Positions 53,266 to 63,023 of a DNA stretch of 64,000 bases are shown here, piece by piece. Source of the stretch: Ferruginibacter sp. (GTDB lineage Bacteria > Bacteroidota > Bacteroidia > Chitinophagales > Chitinophagaceae). Numbering within the stretch: the stretch's first letter is position 1; every line of letters begins with the position of its first letter. The stretch is from the NCBI GenBank assembly GCA_013141115.1, contig JABFRP010000003.1, forward strand, positions 744,001 to 808,000. The letters are read 5' to 3'. A model generated the notes under the pieces. The model was not told the DNA's origin, searched no databases, and saw only the letters and a program-made list of their open reading frames with translations. The translations under genes and the position numbers were made by a program.

Positions 53266-55785
53266 ATGGCTAAAGCAAATAAAGAAGATTACATCCACGC
53301 CGACAGTGGCATTGGCGGGCAATACAAAACCTGGTTTTTAGATTATGCCAGCTATGTAATATTGGAAAGGGCCGTGCCTGCAATTGAAGATGGATTAAAA
53401 CCGGTGCAGCGCCGCATCCTTCATGCCATGAAGGAAATGGATGATGGCCGCTTTAATAAAGTGGCCAACATCATTGGGCAAAGCATGCAGTATCATCCGC
53501 ATGGTGATGCAAGTATTGGAGATGCATTGGTGAACCTGGGACAAAAAGATCTGTTGATTGAAACACAGGGAAACTGGGGCGATGTAAGAACAGGTGATGA
53601 TGCAGCAGCTCCACGTTATATTGAAGCAAGATTAAGCAAGTTTGCTTTGGAAGTTGCCTTCAATGCAAAAACTACCGATTGGGCATTAAGTTACGATGGC
53701 AGAAAAAATGAGCCGGTAACATTACCCATGAAGTTTCCTTTGTTGCTGGCGCAAGGCGCAGAAGGTATTGCAGTAGGGTTGGCTACCAAAATTTTACCAC
53801 ATAATTTTTGCGAACTTATTGAAGCATCAATAAAATGCTTAAGAGGTAAAAAGTTTGAGATACTGCCCGATTTTCAAACAGGTGGCACTATGGATGCCAG
53901 TAATTATGGCGAGGGAAAACGTGGAGGAAAAATAAGGGTTAGAGCAATTATTGAAGAGCAGGATAAAAAAACATTGGTTATCAAAAGTGTGCCATTTGGT
54001 GTTACTACTACACAATTAATGGAAAGTATTGTAAAAGCTACTGATGCCGGCAAAATAAAAATTAAAAAAGTTACAGATCATACGGCTGCTGCGGTAGAAA
54101 TTATTATTGAACTGGCGCCGGGTATTTCGCCAGATATTACCATTGATGCATTGTACGCATTTACCGATTGCGAAGTAAGTATTAGCCCCAACTGTTGTGT
54201 AATTGTAAAAGATAAACCGCAGTTTTTAGGTGTAAAAGAATTATTACAGATAGCTACCGATAATACCAGGGATTTATTACTGAAAGAACTGCAAATAAAA
54301 CTGGGAGAACTGCAGGAAAAATGGCATTACACTTCGTTGGAAAAAATATTCTTTGAAGAAAAAATTTATAAGGAGTTAGAAAAGAAGCACGAGACCTGGG
54401 ATAAAGTTTTAAGTGCTATTGATGCCGCTTTTACACCTTTTAAAAAATTATTAAAAAGAGATATTACCAGGGAAGATATTGTTAAGCTTACCGAAAAACC
54501 TGTTCGACGTATTTATCGTTTGGATATTGATGAATTGAACGAACAGATAAAAGGATTGGAAGCAGATATTAAACAGGTAAAACACGACATTGAAAATCTT
54601 ACTGATTTTGCAGTGGCTTACTACGAAAACCTGTTGAAGAAATTTGGTAAAGGCAGAGAGCGCAAAACGGAGATCAAACAATTTGATACCATTCAGGCAA
54701 AATCTGTTGCTATTGCCAACACTAAGATATACGCCAATTTTGCTGATGGTTTTATTGGTACTGGTTTAAAGAAAGACGAATTGGTGGCTGAAGTATCCGA
54801 CCTGGATGATATCATTGCTTTTACCAAAGGAGGTATAATGAAAGTGGTAAAAGTATCCGACAAAGTGTTTATAGGAAAAGATATTATACACGTAGCCGTT
54901 TTTCAAAAGAGTGATGAACGCACTACGTATAATATGGTTTATGTAGATGCAAAAACAGGTGTTAGTTATGCCAAGCGTTTTAATGTAACCGGTATAACCA
55001 GGGATAAAGAATATGATTTAACCAAAGGCTCTGAAAAAAGCAGGGTACATTATTTTACTGCCAATGCTAATGGCGAAGCTGAAGTAGTAAAAATTGTATT
55101 AAGTCCAAATTGCTCTGCAAAGAAAAAAGAATTTGATTTTTATTTTGAAGAACAGGAGATAAAAGGCCGGGGAAGCATAGGGAATATTGTAACCAAGTAT
55201 CCCATCAAATCAGTTAAATTTAAAGAAGCAGGTAAATCAACTTTGGACGCCAAAAAATTATGGTTCGATAATAAATTCGGCAGATTAAATACAGAAGAGA
55301 AAGGGGATTACCTGGGTAAATTTGATGCAGAAGACAGGTTACTGGTAATGTATAATGATGGTAATTACGAAATAACCGACCAGGAATTAACCCAGCGTTT
55401 TGATCCGGAGAAAGTATTGCTGATGGAAAAATTCAACCCCGAAAAAGTAATTACTGCTGTTTACCTGGATAATGAAAAACTGCAGTATAATATCAAACGT
55501 TTTAAAATAGAAACCACCACACTGCACAGTAAATTTTTCTTTATTAAAGAAGGAAAAGATAACCGGTTGGAAATGGTAAGTACCGAAGCCGAACCCATTT
55601 TAGTAGTGCAAAGCGGCCGTGGCCAGATGGTACGCAAGGCCAAATTTAAAGTGGTAAAACTGGTGGAAGTAATGGGTTGGAAAGCAGTGGGTGCAAAACT
55701 TACTGAGTATTCTAAATCGGTGGAGATGGAGTGGGAGAAGCCACACGAAGATAAAGACAATGGCCAGCCGGAATTATTTGAATAA
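53266..55785 (+). CDS. parC: DNA topoisomerase IV subunit A
   Basis: The DNA-cleaving subunit of topoisomerase IV. The breakage-reunion domain at about 25-470 has RAVPAIEDGLKPVQRRIL, the DNA-binding YHPHGDASIGDAL and the catalytic Tyr Y118 in APRYIEARL. A coiled-coil stretch (NEQIKGLEADIKQVKHDIEN) links to the C-terminal beta-pinwheel-like half at about 490-830. The 839-residue length is normal. The ATG at 53266 begins MAKANKEDY; an in-frame start eight codons upstream falls in the repeat and is less likely. Its partner parE is 1.7 kb upstream in the same direction. Confidence 0.96.
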   Translation: MAKANKEDYIHADSGIGGQYKTWFLDYASYVILERAVPAIEDGLKPVQRRILHAMKEMDDGRFNKVANIIGQSMQYHPHGDASIGDALVNLGQKDLLIETQGNWGDVRTGDDAAAPRYIEARLSKFALEVAFNAKTTDWALSYDGRKNEPVTLPMKFPLLLAQGAEGIAVGLATKILPHNFCELIEASIKCLRGKKFEILPDFQTGGTMDASNYGEGKRGGKIRVRAIIEEQDKKTLVIKSVPFGVTTTQLMESIVKATDAGKIKIKKVTDHTAAAVEIIIELAPGISPDITIDALYAFTDCEVSISPNCCVIVKDKPQFLGVKELLQIATDNTRDLLLKELQIKLGELQEKWHYTSLEKIFFEEKIYKELEKKHETWDKVLSAIDAAFTPFKKLLKRDITREDIVKLTEKPVRRIYRLDIDELNEQIKGLEADIKQVKHDIENLTDFAVAYYENLLKKFGKGRERKTEIKQFDTIQAKSVAIANTKIYANFADGFIGTGLKKDELVAEVSDLDDIIAFTKGGIMKVVKVSDKVFIGKDIIHVAVFQKSDERTTYNMVYVDAKTGVSYAKRFNVTGITRDKEYDLTKGSEKSRVHYFTANANGEAEVVKIVLSPNCSAKKKEFDFYFEEQEIKGRGSIGNIVTKYPIKSVKFKEAGKSTLDAKKLWFDNKFGRLNTEEKGDYLGKFDAEDRLLVMYNDGNYEITDQELTQRFDPEKVLLMEKFNPEKVITAVYLDNEKLQYNIKRFKIETTTLHSKFFFIKEGKDNRLEMVSTEAEPILVVQSGRGQMVRKAKFKVVKLVEVMGWKAVGAKLTEYSKSVEMEWEKPHEDKDNGQPELFE

Positions 55786-55821
55786 AACAGGCACACAATT
55801 AATCTTAATTTATTATGTAAC

Positions 55822-55856
55822 AGCAGCTTTTGAATATTTTCAAAGCTGCTTTTTTT
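55822..55856 (+). terminator. Terminator of the parE-parC operon
   Basis: AGCAGCTTTTGAA / TTCAAAGCTGCT with loop TATT (one bulged T) followed by a T-run of six or more. It begins 37 nt after the parC stop. Confidence 0.85.
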
Positions 55857-56046
55857 GTTTGGTGATTTTTATGAAATAGTAATTTTACTGATAAGCTTAC
55901 GCAGAATCACTTGTATCCTGTTTTTTTGTTAAAAAGATACTCATCTCTCAAAATAAAAATACTCCCGTTGCGTTATGTGACTACCTATTAAAAACCACTC
56001 AAACCAGGCAGTGTAATTAACTAATCTTAATTAGAAGCCTTTGCCT

Positions 56047-59000
56047 ATGAGTAAATATGTACTTTTTTTCGCCTTACTGCTTTCTTTAACCACCGCCGCC
56101 CAGGAGCCTGCTCCCGTTAAAGAACCAACTGCACAAAACTTTAAATGGGATGAACAGGAACCTTTTGTAAATGGCTTTGCAAGGGTTTTAAAAAATAATA
56201 AATTTTCATTTATTAATAAGGCAGGTGTACTTATTCACACAGTTGAATTTGATGGTGCAAGAAATTTCAGCAATCATCTTGCAGCTGTAAAAAAAGATGA
56301 TAAGTGGGGTTTCATTAACGAATCGGGTAAACTTATCATTCCATTTAAATATGAGATTGCTTTTGATTTTACTGAAACAATAACAGGTGTTTTTACCAAT
56401 AAAAGATGGTGGCTTATAGACACCAAAGCTGTGGTGGTAAAAGCGCTTGATATAACTGTTTTTTATGGCTATAAAAACGGTATAGCAAAAATTGAAAAAA
56501 ACGGAAGGTTCGGCACTATAAATGTGAATGGAGAAATTACATTTACTAAGGAACAAAATAATACAGCCGCTAATAACGCCGTTCCTTATCATACTTCTTC
56601 AAATGCGGCATCCAGTACAATTACAGTTTGCCCGGAGAATATCGATTTTGAATACGGCTCGTTTTTTAACTGGCAATGTTATTTAGGTCACGTGGATTCT
56701 GTGGGCACTACCAATGTAATTACACTGGCCCCATCGCCACCAACCCCTAACCGTCATACACTTTATAACAGGGTTACACCATCTGCAATTGATCCTTTTG
56801 GTTTATTTCCAACCAATCCTCCCGATGGGAGTAATTTTGCATTAAGGCTGGGTAATACACAAATTGGTGCGGAGGCAGAAGGCGCTACTTATGTTATCAG
56901 GGTACCGGCTAATGATTCTAATTTTTCTATTAAATATGATTATGCGGTAGTGTTTGAAGATCCCGGTCACACTTTATGGTCTCAACCAAGATTTCAGGTA
57001 AATGTTTTTGACTCTGCAGCTAATGCTTATGTTGACTGTGCTTCATTTGAATATATTTCTACTTCTAATCTCCCTGGCTTTACACAATCAACTGTAGATC
57101 CGGGTGTAATGTTTAAACCATGGTCAACTGTTTTTTTAAGCCTGCGTGGCTATGCCGGTAAAACCATGTACCTCGAATTTAAGAATGCAGATTGTGTAAG
57201 AAGAGGCCATTGGGGATATTCTTATATTGATGTTGAGAAACCTTGCGGACAATCTATTGAAATGGACTACGATTGTGCGCCACCGCATATCACCACTTTA
57301 AACGCTCCTCCTGGCTTTCAAATATATAATTGGTGGGACTCTGCTTTTACTACATTACTGGCAACAGGCCAAAATGCAATATTAAATCCCGGGCCTTCAG
57401 TTAATACTACTATTTGGCTGGAGATGATCCCTTTTAATAATTTTGGTTGTTTAGATACCATACCGGTAAAAATTACCGGGGAATTCAAGGCTCATTTTGA
57501 TCTGTCTGATACATTAGGACTTTGTGCCCCACATACTTTTACTTTTTACAATCGTGATATACCTTCTGTTTCTGCAATATGGGATTTTGGTGATGGTGCT
57601 ACCGGCACCGGAGACACTGTAACGCATACTTATGCATTACCCGGAAGTTATATTGTAAAATTAAATGTAGAACTGCCCGGTGGATGCAAGGGAGTTGTTC
57701 AAAAACTGGTTTCTGTTGTTCAACCTGCCGGAAGTTTTTCTTTTAGCGGCGGTAATTTGTGTGGCAGCCAAACGGTTCAGTTTAATGCTATTACCAGCAA
57801 TGCAGACAGCTTATTCTGGAACTATGGCGATGGTACTTTTTTAACCACTACACAAACCTCAGTTAGCCATACTTATAATGCACCTGGCATATATATACCC
57901 TCGCTTATTATAAAAGCTTTGGGTGGATGCCAAACACCAATTGCTGCAACAGATACCATAAGGATAGACTCCATCAATGCAGGATTTATTAATAATGAAG
58001 TGAAAGTTTGCGGTGGTACTACATTGCATTTTACTGATACATCATCTGCATATTTTGGTATTGCCACCCGGGTATGGGATTTTGGCGATGGCAATACAGG
58101 AAGTGGTATTAATGTTAGCCATACGTACACCATTACAGGAACTTATAATGTGCGTTTAACAATTAATGGAACCAGTGGATGTGCTGATATTGAAACAAAA
58201 CCAATTTATGTTAAGGTAAACGATATACCTGTTGCTGCCATAGATGGAGATACAGTTGCATGTCAGTCGGCTCCCGTAACATTTAACAGTGTTATACAAT
58301 CTGTTGATCCAGTAACTTATTACCGATGGACATCATCAAATGGATTTAGCGGAACCGGCAGTTCCTTCACCCTTACTTTTAATACAGCCGGAAACTATAC
58401 AATACAATTAATTGCCGCAACCGTAAATGGTTGTGCAGATACAACAACACACTCCATACACATTAACCCTACGCCAGATGTTATGCAACCTCCTGGCCAG
58501 GCATTGTGCAGTGGTGATTTTACTTCGGCAATAAATTTTACAGGATCTATACCGGGTACTGTTTTTACCTGGACAAATACAGCTCCTATAATTGGCCTTG
58601 CCGCAAGTGGTAACGGAAACATTGCATCATTTCAGGCATCAAGTAACGGGTCTTCTGTTGCCAATGCAGGCATTACAGTACGGCCTATCGCTAATGGTTG
58701 CCCGGGCCCAACTAAAATATTTATTATTACAGTTTATCCAACGCCGGGTGTTGTGCAACCGGCAGATCAAATGTTGTGCGATAATAGTAATACTGCAGCA
58801 ATTACATTTACCGGCGCTGTAACAGGAACTATTTATAACTGGACCAACAATAATACTGCCATTGGTTTGGCGGCAAGTGGTACCGGAAATATTCCGTCAT
58901 TTACAGCTACCAGCAATGGAGCAAATATAGCAGTAGCAACAATTACCGTTACACCAACTATCAATGGTTGCCCGGGTGCAGCTAAAACATTTACTATTAC

Positions 59001-61623
59001 AGTTAAACCAACTCCTCAAATTGTTCAACCTGCAGATCAATTATTATGCAGTGGCAATTTTACAGCTGCAATAAATTTTTCAAGCCCTATTGCTGGCACC
59101 AGTTTTACGTGGACAAATACAGCACCTTCAATTGGACTTGCTGCAAACGGAACAGGCAGCATAGCACCATTCCAGGCTTCAAGCAATGGTGCAAATATCA
59201 CCATCGCAGCAATTACTGTAAATGCATCTTCTAATGGTTGTCCTGCAGCTCCCAAAACATTTATTATAACAGTTAAACCAACACCTGATGTAATAAAACC
59301 TGCCGATCAAATCTTGTGTGATAACAGCAATACAGCAGCAATTTCATTTACAGGCAGCGTTGCAGGAACAATATATAACTGGACGAATAATAACCCTGCA
59401 ATAGGTTTGGCCGCAAGCGGCAGTGGAGATATACCATCGTTTACTGTAAACAGTAACGGGGCCAATACTACTATAGCAACCATCACTGTTACACCAACTG
59501 TAAATGGTTGTCCGGGTACACCAAAAACATTTGTTATAACAGTGCATCCAACACCCAATGTTATACAACCGGTAGACCAAACGCTATGCAGCAATAATAA
59601 TACAACCGCAATTAATTTTAGCGGTGCTGTAAGCGGTACTACCTACAACTGGGTCAACAATAATCCATCAATAGGTTTAGTGGCAAGTGGCAGCGGAAAT
59701 ATTCCGTCATTTATTGCCAGTAGTAATGGCACAAACACAACGGTGGCAACTATTACGGTTACACCAACAGTAAATGGTTGTCCGGGTATGCCTAAAATGT
59801 TTGTTATAACGGTTCATCCAACACCTGATGTTGTACAACCTGCTGATCAGGCTTTATGTGATAACAGCAATACAACAGCCATTAACTTTAGCGGTATCGT
59901 AAGTGGTACAACCTATAACTGGGTCAACAATAATCCATCAATAGGTTTAGCGGCCAATGGTAGTGGTAATATTCCATCATTTGTTGCCACAAGCAATGGA
60001 GCTACTATTGCATTAGCAACAATTACAGTTACACCAACTGTAAATGGTTGCCCTGGTACACCCAAAATATTTAAAATAACTGTAAACCCAATACCTGATG
60101 TTGTACAGCCTGCCAACCAAAATTTATGTGCCAATAATTTTACTTCGCCAATAAATTTTTCCGGCCCTGTTGCAGGTACAATTTACAACTGGACAAATAC
60201 TGCACCATCAATTGGGCTTGCAGCAAGTGGTACAGGAAATATTCCGTCGTTTCTGGCAGTAACCAATGGTAATAATATTTCCAGTGCCAGCATTACAGTA
60301 AAACCAACGGCTAATGGTTGTCCTGCGCCATCTAAAACATTTATAATTACTGTTACACCAATGGCAGATGTTGCACAGCCTGTTAACCAGGCAGTATGTA
60401 ATGGAGCCACCATAAATGCTATTTCATTTACAGGAAGTGTTGCAGGCACAACTTATAACTGGATCAATAATAACCCTGCAATTGGTTTGGCGGCTATCGG
60501 TACGGGTGATATAAATTCTTTTATTGCTGTTAATAATACTTCGGCATCAATTACTGCAAGTATAACAGTAACGCCGGCAGCAACAAGCTGTGCCAGTCCT
60601 GCAAAAACATTCAACATAACAATACACCCAACACCGGCTGTAAATGCAAGTAACAATGCAACGGTTTGTTTGGGAGGTACAGTACAATTATCTGCTTCTG
60701 GTGCTGCTCAATATTCATGGAGCCCTGCTACTAATTTAAACTGTTCTAATTGCGCTACGCCAATTGCTACGCCTGCCGATACAATAGTTTATAAGGTGAG
60801 GGGAGAAAATTCATTTGGTTGCGAAGCATTTGATTCGGTTGTATTAAATGTGATCAAGCCATTTAAAATGCAGGTTTCACCTGGTGATACGCTTTGTTAT
60901 GGCGAATCATTAAACTTAAATGCATCAAAAGCAAACAGCTATTTATGGTCGCCGCCAGCTGGTTTAAACAGAGTAAATATTGCAGATCCACGGGCTACAC
61001 CTGCAGTTACCACTCAATACCGTGTTATTGGTTTTGATGGACATAATTGCTTTACAGATACCGGCTATGTTGTAATAACAGTAGGGCCAAAACCAATTGT
61101 TAATCTTGGGCCAGATAGAACATTGTCAACAGGAACAACGCTGGCATTAAATGCGGTTACAAGCAACGGACCAATCATTAGATGGGAGTGGACACCTGCT
61201 TCAGAATTAAGTTGCAATAATTGCCCTAAGCCAACAGCAATTGTAAAAAATAATTCTTTTTACAGTGTAGAGGTAACCAATACTTTTGGCTGTACTGATG
61301 TTGATACTATTTTTATTAATTCAATCTGCAAAAGTGCACAGGTTTTTATACCCAATGCATTTACTCCCGATGGTGATGGATTGAATGATGTGTTAATGGT
61401 AAGAGGGCATGGTATTACAGTAAAATCGTTCCGCATTTTTAACCGTTGGGGTGAATTGGTTTTTGAAAAAGAAAATTTTTATCCTAACGATTTAAAATAT
61501 GGCTGGGATGGAAAAGTAAGAGGCGTACCTGCTACACCCGATGTATTTGTATATACCGCAGAAGTATTTTGTGATAATGGGGTAGTGTACACTTACAAAG
61601 GAAACACCACTATCCTAAAATAA
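56047..61623 (+). CDS. Giant secreted T9SS protein with WG repeats, PKD domains, eight tandem 90-residue repeats and a gliding-type C-terminal sorting domain
   Basis: A 1,858-residue exported protein. A signal peptide (residues 1-19, LFFALLLSLTTAAQ) is followed by WG-type repeats at about 35-180 (KWGFINESGKLIIP). A Cys-containing beta-rich region lies at about 195-480. PKD domains carry WDFGDG at 512 and 677 and WNYGDG between; a fourth, weaker one lies near 760. Residues 808-1527 are eight units of exactly 90 residues. Two Cys-containing modules follow (CSNCATPIATP, CNNCPKPTA) and then a type B sorting domain at about 1766-1858 (IPNAFTPDGDGLND, FRIFNRWGELVFE, WDGKVRG). This domain directs export and surface attachment by T9SS. 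The ATG at 56047 starts the signal peptide. PorP/SprF follows 11 nt later, the usual partner arrangement. The role is inferred as an adhesin or gliding-associated surface protein. Confidence 0.92.
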   Translation: MSKYVLFFALLLSLTTAAQEPAPVKEPTAQNFKWDEQEPFVNGFARVLKNNKFSFINKAGVLIHTVEFDGARNFSNHLAAVKKDDKWGFINESGKLIIPFKYEIAFDFTETITGVFTNKRWWLIDTKAVVVKALDITVFYGYKNGIAKIEKNGRFGTINVNGEITFTKEQNNTAANNAVPYHTSSNAASSTITVCPENIDFEYGSFFNWQCYLGHVDSVGTTNVITLAPSPPTPNRHTLYNRVTPSAIDPFGLFPTNPPDGSNFALRLGNTQIGAEAEGATYVIRVPANDSNFSIKYDYAVVFEDPGHTLWSQPRFQVNVFDSAANAYVDCASFEYISTSNLPGFTQSTVDPGVMFKPWSTVFLSLRGYAGKTMYLEFKNADCVRRGHWGYSYIDVEKPCGQSIEMDYDCAPPHITTLNAPPGFQIYNWWDSAFTTLLATGQNAILNPGPSVNTTIWLEMIPFNNFGCLDTIPVKITGEFKAHFDLSDTLGLCAPHTFTFYNRDIPSVSAIWDFGDGATGTGDTVTHTYALPGSYIVKLNVELPGGCKGVVQKLVSVVQPAGSFSFSGGNLCGSQTVQFNAITSNADSLFWNYGDGTFLTTTQTSVSHTYNAPGIYIPSLIIKALGGCQTPIAATDTIRIDSINAGFINNEVKVCGGTTLHFTDTSSAYFGIATRVWDFGDGNTGSGINVSHTYTITGTYNVRLTINGTSGCADIETKPIYVKVNDIPVAAIDGDTVACQSAPVTFNSVIQSVDPVTYYRWTSSNGFSGTGSSFTLTFNTAGNYTIQLIAATVNGCADTTTHSIHINPTPDVMQPPGQALCSGDFTSAINFTGSIPGTVFTWTNTAPIIGLAASGNGNIASFQASSNGSSVANAGITVRPIANGCPGPTKIFIITVYPTPGVVQPADQMLCDNSNTAAITFTGAVTGTIYNWTNNNTAIGLAASGTGNIPSFTATSNGANIAVATITVTPTINGCPGAAKTFTITVKPTPQIVQPADQLLCSGNFTAAINFSSPIAGTSFTWTNTAPSIGLAANGTGSIAPFQASSNGANITIAAITVNASSNGCPAAPKTFIITVKPTPDVIKPADQILCDNSNTAAISFTGSVAGTIYNWTNNNPAIGLAASGSGDIPSFTVNSNGANTTIATITVTPTVNGCPGTPKTFVITVHPTPNVIQPVDQTLCSNNNTTAINFSGAVSGTTYNWVNNNPSIGLVASGSGNIPSFIASSNGTNTTVATITVTPTVNGCPGMPKMFVITVHPTPDVVQPADQALCDNSNTTAINFSGIVSGTTYNWVNNNPSIGLAANGSGNIPSFVATSNGATIALATITVTPTVNGCPGTPKIFKITVNPIPDVVQPANQNLCANNFTSPINFSGPVAGTIYNWTNTAPSIGLAASGTGNIPSFLAVTNGNNISSASITVKPTANGCPAPSKTFIITVTPMADVAQPVNQAVCNGATINAISFTGSVAGTTYNWINNNPAIGLAAIGTGDINSFIAVNNTSASITASITVTPAATSCASPAKTFNITIHPTPAVNASNNATVCLGGTVQLSASGAAQYSWSPATNLNCSNCATPIATPADTIVYKVRGENSFGCEAFDSVVLNVIKPFKMQVSPGDTLCYGESLNLNASKANSYLWSPPAGLNRVNIADPRATPAVTTQYRVIGFDGHNCFTDTGYVVITVGPKPIVNLGPDRTLSTGTTLALNAVTSNGPIIRWEWTPASELSCNNCPKPTAIVKNNSFYSVEVTNTFGCTDVDTIFINSICKSAQVFIPNAFTPDGDGLNDVLMVRGHGITVKSFRIFNRWGELVFEKENFYPNDLKYGWDGKVRGVPATPDVFVYTAEVFCDNGVVYTYKGNTTILK
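58468..60627 (+). repeat. Eight exact 270-bp tandem repeats inside the T9SS gene
   Basis: Units begin at 58468, 58738, 59008, 59278, 59548, 59818, 60088 and 60358, all 270 bp apart, and end before a ninth Pro-Thr-Pro at 60628. Each codes for PxPxVxQPxxQxxC, an INF/ISF strand, YNW or FTW and GLAASG with NGCPG near the end. Units differ by substitution only, with no length change. Confidence 0.95.
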
Positions 61624-61634
61624 TTTTATACACT

Positions 61635-62663
61635 ATGCAACCTGCTAAAAAAATAATACTGCTGTTTGTAGTTTGTCTGCTGGCAAAATTTGCCAGCAGT
61701 CAGGATATTAATTTTTCGCAGTTTTACGATTTGCCTTTATTAAGAAATCCTTCTTTAGCAGGACTTTTTTCCGGCGACATTCGCATCACATCTGCCTACA
61801 GAAATCAATGGCAAAGTGTAACGGTGCCTTACCGCACTTTTGGGCTTGGCTTTGAATATAAAAAACCAATAGGTCACAACTCTGATGATTTTTTTACTTA
61901 TGGTTTACAGCTCTCCAATGATATTGCAGGCGATTCCAAACTAAGTCGTACACAGGTTTTTCCGGTGTTTAATTACCACAAATCATTAGGTGATAAAAAC
62001 ACTTATTTGTCTGCAGGGATAATGGGCGGGCCGGTAATGCAACGTTTTGATCCTGCTAAATTAAGTTTTGATGATCAGTATGTAAACGGTGCATATAGTT
62101 CAGCCAATCCTACCAAACAAACTTTTAACAGCACTAAACTTACTTATTGGGATGCTGCGGCAGGTTTATGCTTTAGCAGTGTTGCCGGAGAAAATACACG
62201 ATACTATTTTGGTGTGGGTATGTTTCATTTTACACAACCTAAAGTGGCATTTCAAAAACAAAATGATATTATCTTAAATCATAAATGGGTGGTTAATGCA
62301 GGATTTTCTGCACCTGTATCCGATGCAGACCGGCTTATATTTTATGCCGACTATTTTATGCAGGGTGGTGCCAGGCAGGCACAGGGAGGATTAATGCTTA
62401 ACCACGATTTGGTGCAAGCTGATGAAGAACAAAAAATAAGTGTTTCGGGCGGAATGTTTTACCGTGGTAAAGATGCTTTTATGCCTGTAGTAAAGCTGGA
62501 TTATTACCAGTACAGTATTGGTATGTCGTATGATGTTAATTCCAGCAAATTAAAATCGGCATCGCAATACAGGGGCGCTTACGAGGTAACACTTTCTTAT
62601 AAAGCTTTCAACAACAGGTACAATACCTCGCTGGATAAAACTAAATGTCCGGTGTTTTACTAA
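61635..62663 (+). CDS. PorP/SprF family type IX secretion membrane protein
   Basis: A 342-residue outer-membrane beta-barrel. A signal peptide at 1-22 (LLFVVCLLAKFASS) is followed by the hallmark N-terminus DINFSQFYDLPLLRNPSLAGLF and AYRNQWQSVTVPYRTFGLGFEY. Later strands include YYFGVGMFHFTQP and YQYSIGMSYDVNSSKL. PorP/SprF proteins are needed for secretion or attachment of type B CTD proteins, and they usually sit beside the gene for their cargo. Here the cargo is the giant protein directly upstream, 11 nt away. The length is standard for the family. Confidence 0.95.
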   Translation: MQPAKKIILLFVVCLLAKFASSQDINFSQFYDLPLLRNPSLAGLFSGDIRITSAYRNQWQSVTVPYRTFGLGFEYKKPIGHNSDDFFTYGLQLSNDIAGDSKLSRTQVFPVFNYHKSLGDKNTYLSAGIMGGPVMQRFDPAKLSFDDQYVNGAYSSANPTKQTFNSTKLTYWDAAAGLCFSSVAGENTRYYFGVGMFHFTQPKVAFQKQNDIILNHKWVVNAGFSAPVSDADRLIFYADYFMQGGARQAQGGLMLNHDLVQADEEQKISVSGGMFYRGKDAFMPVVKLDYYQYSIGMSYDVNSSKLKSASQYRGAYEVTLSYKAFNNRYNTSLDKTKCPVFY

Positions 62664-62741
62664 GTATATTTTGGTGTTGTTTTTATCAACAAAACCCGCT
62701 GTTGGTATGGTTTTTGGAAATTATAAAGAAAATCCAATCAT

Positions 62742-62831
62742 ATGAGAGCCATTTCATTTCTAGTTATTGCCTGCGTTGTTCTTTTTGTTGTAATCTTTAG
62801 TTTAATTACAATTTTGTTTATTAAGTTTTAA
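62742..62831 (+). CDS. Possible 29-residue hydrophobic membrane peptide
   Basis: A short frame coding almost only for a membrane helix (FLVIACVVLFVVIFSLITIL) with Arg at position 2 and Lys near the end. It lies 78 nt after the PorP/SprF stop in a gap of 360 nt that holds no other gene. The rest of the gap shows no RNA gene, terminator or repeat that I can support. Its hydrophobic make-up and ATG are suggestive, but a sequence this short in AT-rich DNA could arise by chance. Confidence 0.35.
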   Translation: MRAISFLVIACVVLFVVIFSLITILFIKF

Positions 62832-63023
62832 CTGAATAAACACTTGTCTAGATGTGTATCAGTGTCTTTGGTCTTTCAGGGTAAACGCTTTAAATGTAGT
62901 TGTTGCTATGCCAGCTTCAAAAAAGTGTAAAACAATTTGTTGGCATTTTAGAACCTATTTTCCCAATTAAGTATTGCAGTATTTTCTGTGTTTATAAATA
63001 TTGTAATCACACTCAATTTGGTA

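Noticed and set aside
58468..60627. CRISPR array
   Set aside because: The period is 270 bp, there are no short repeats with unique spacers, and the tract is one open frame.
59307..60656. Several minus-strand frames of 67-95 codons over the repeat tract
   Set aside because: They recur with the 270-bp period and are antisense shadows of the repeated coding sequence.
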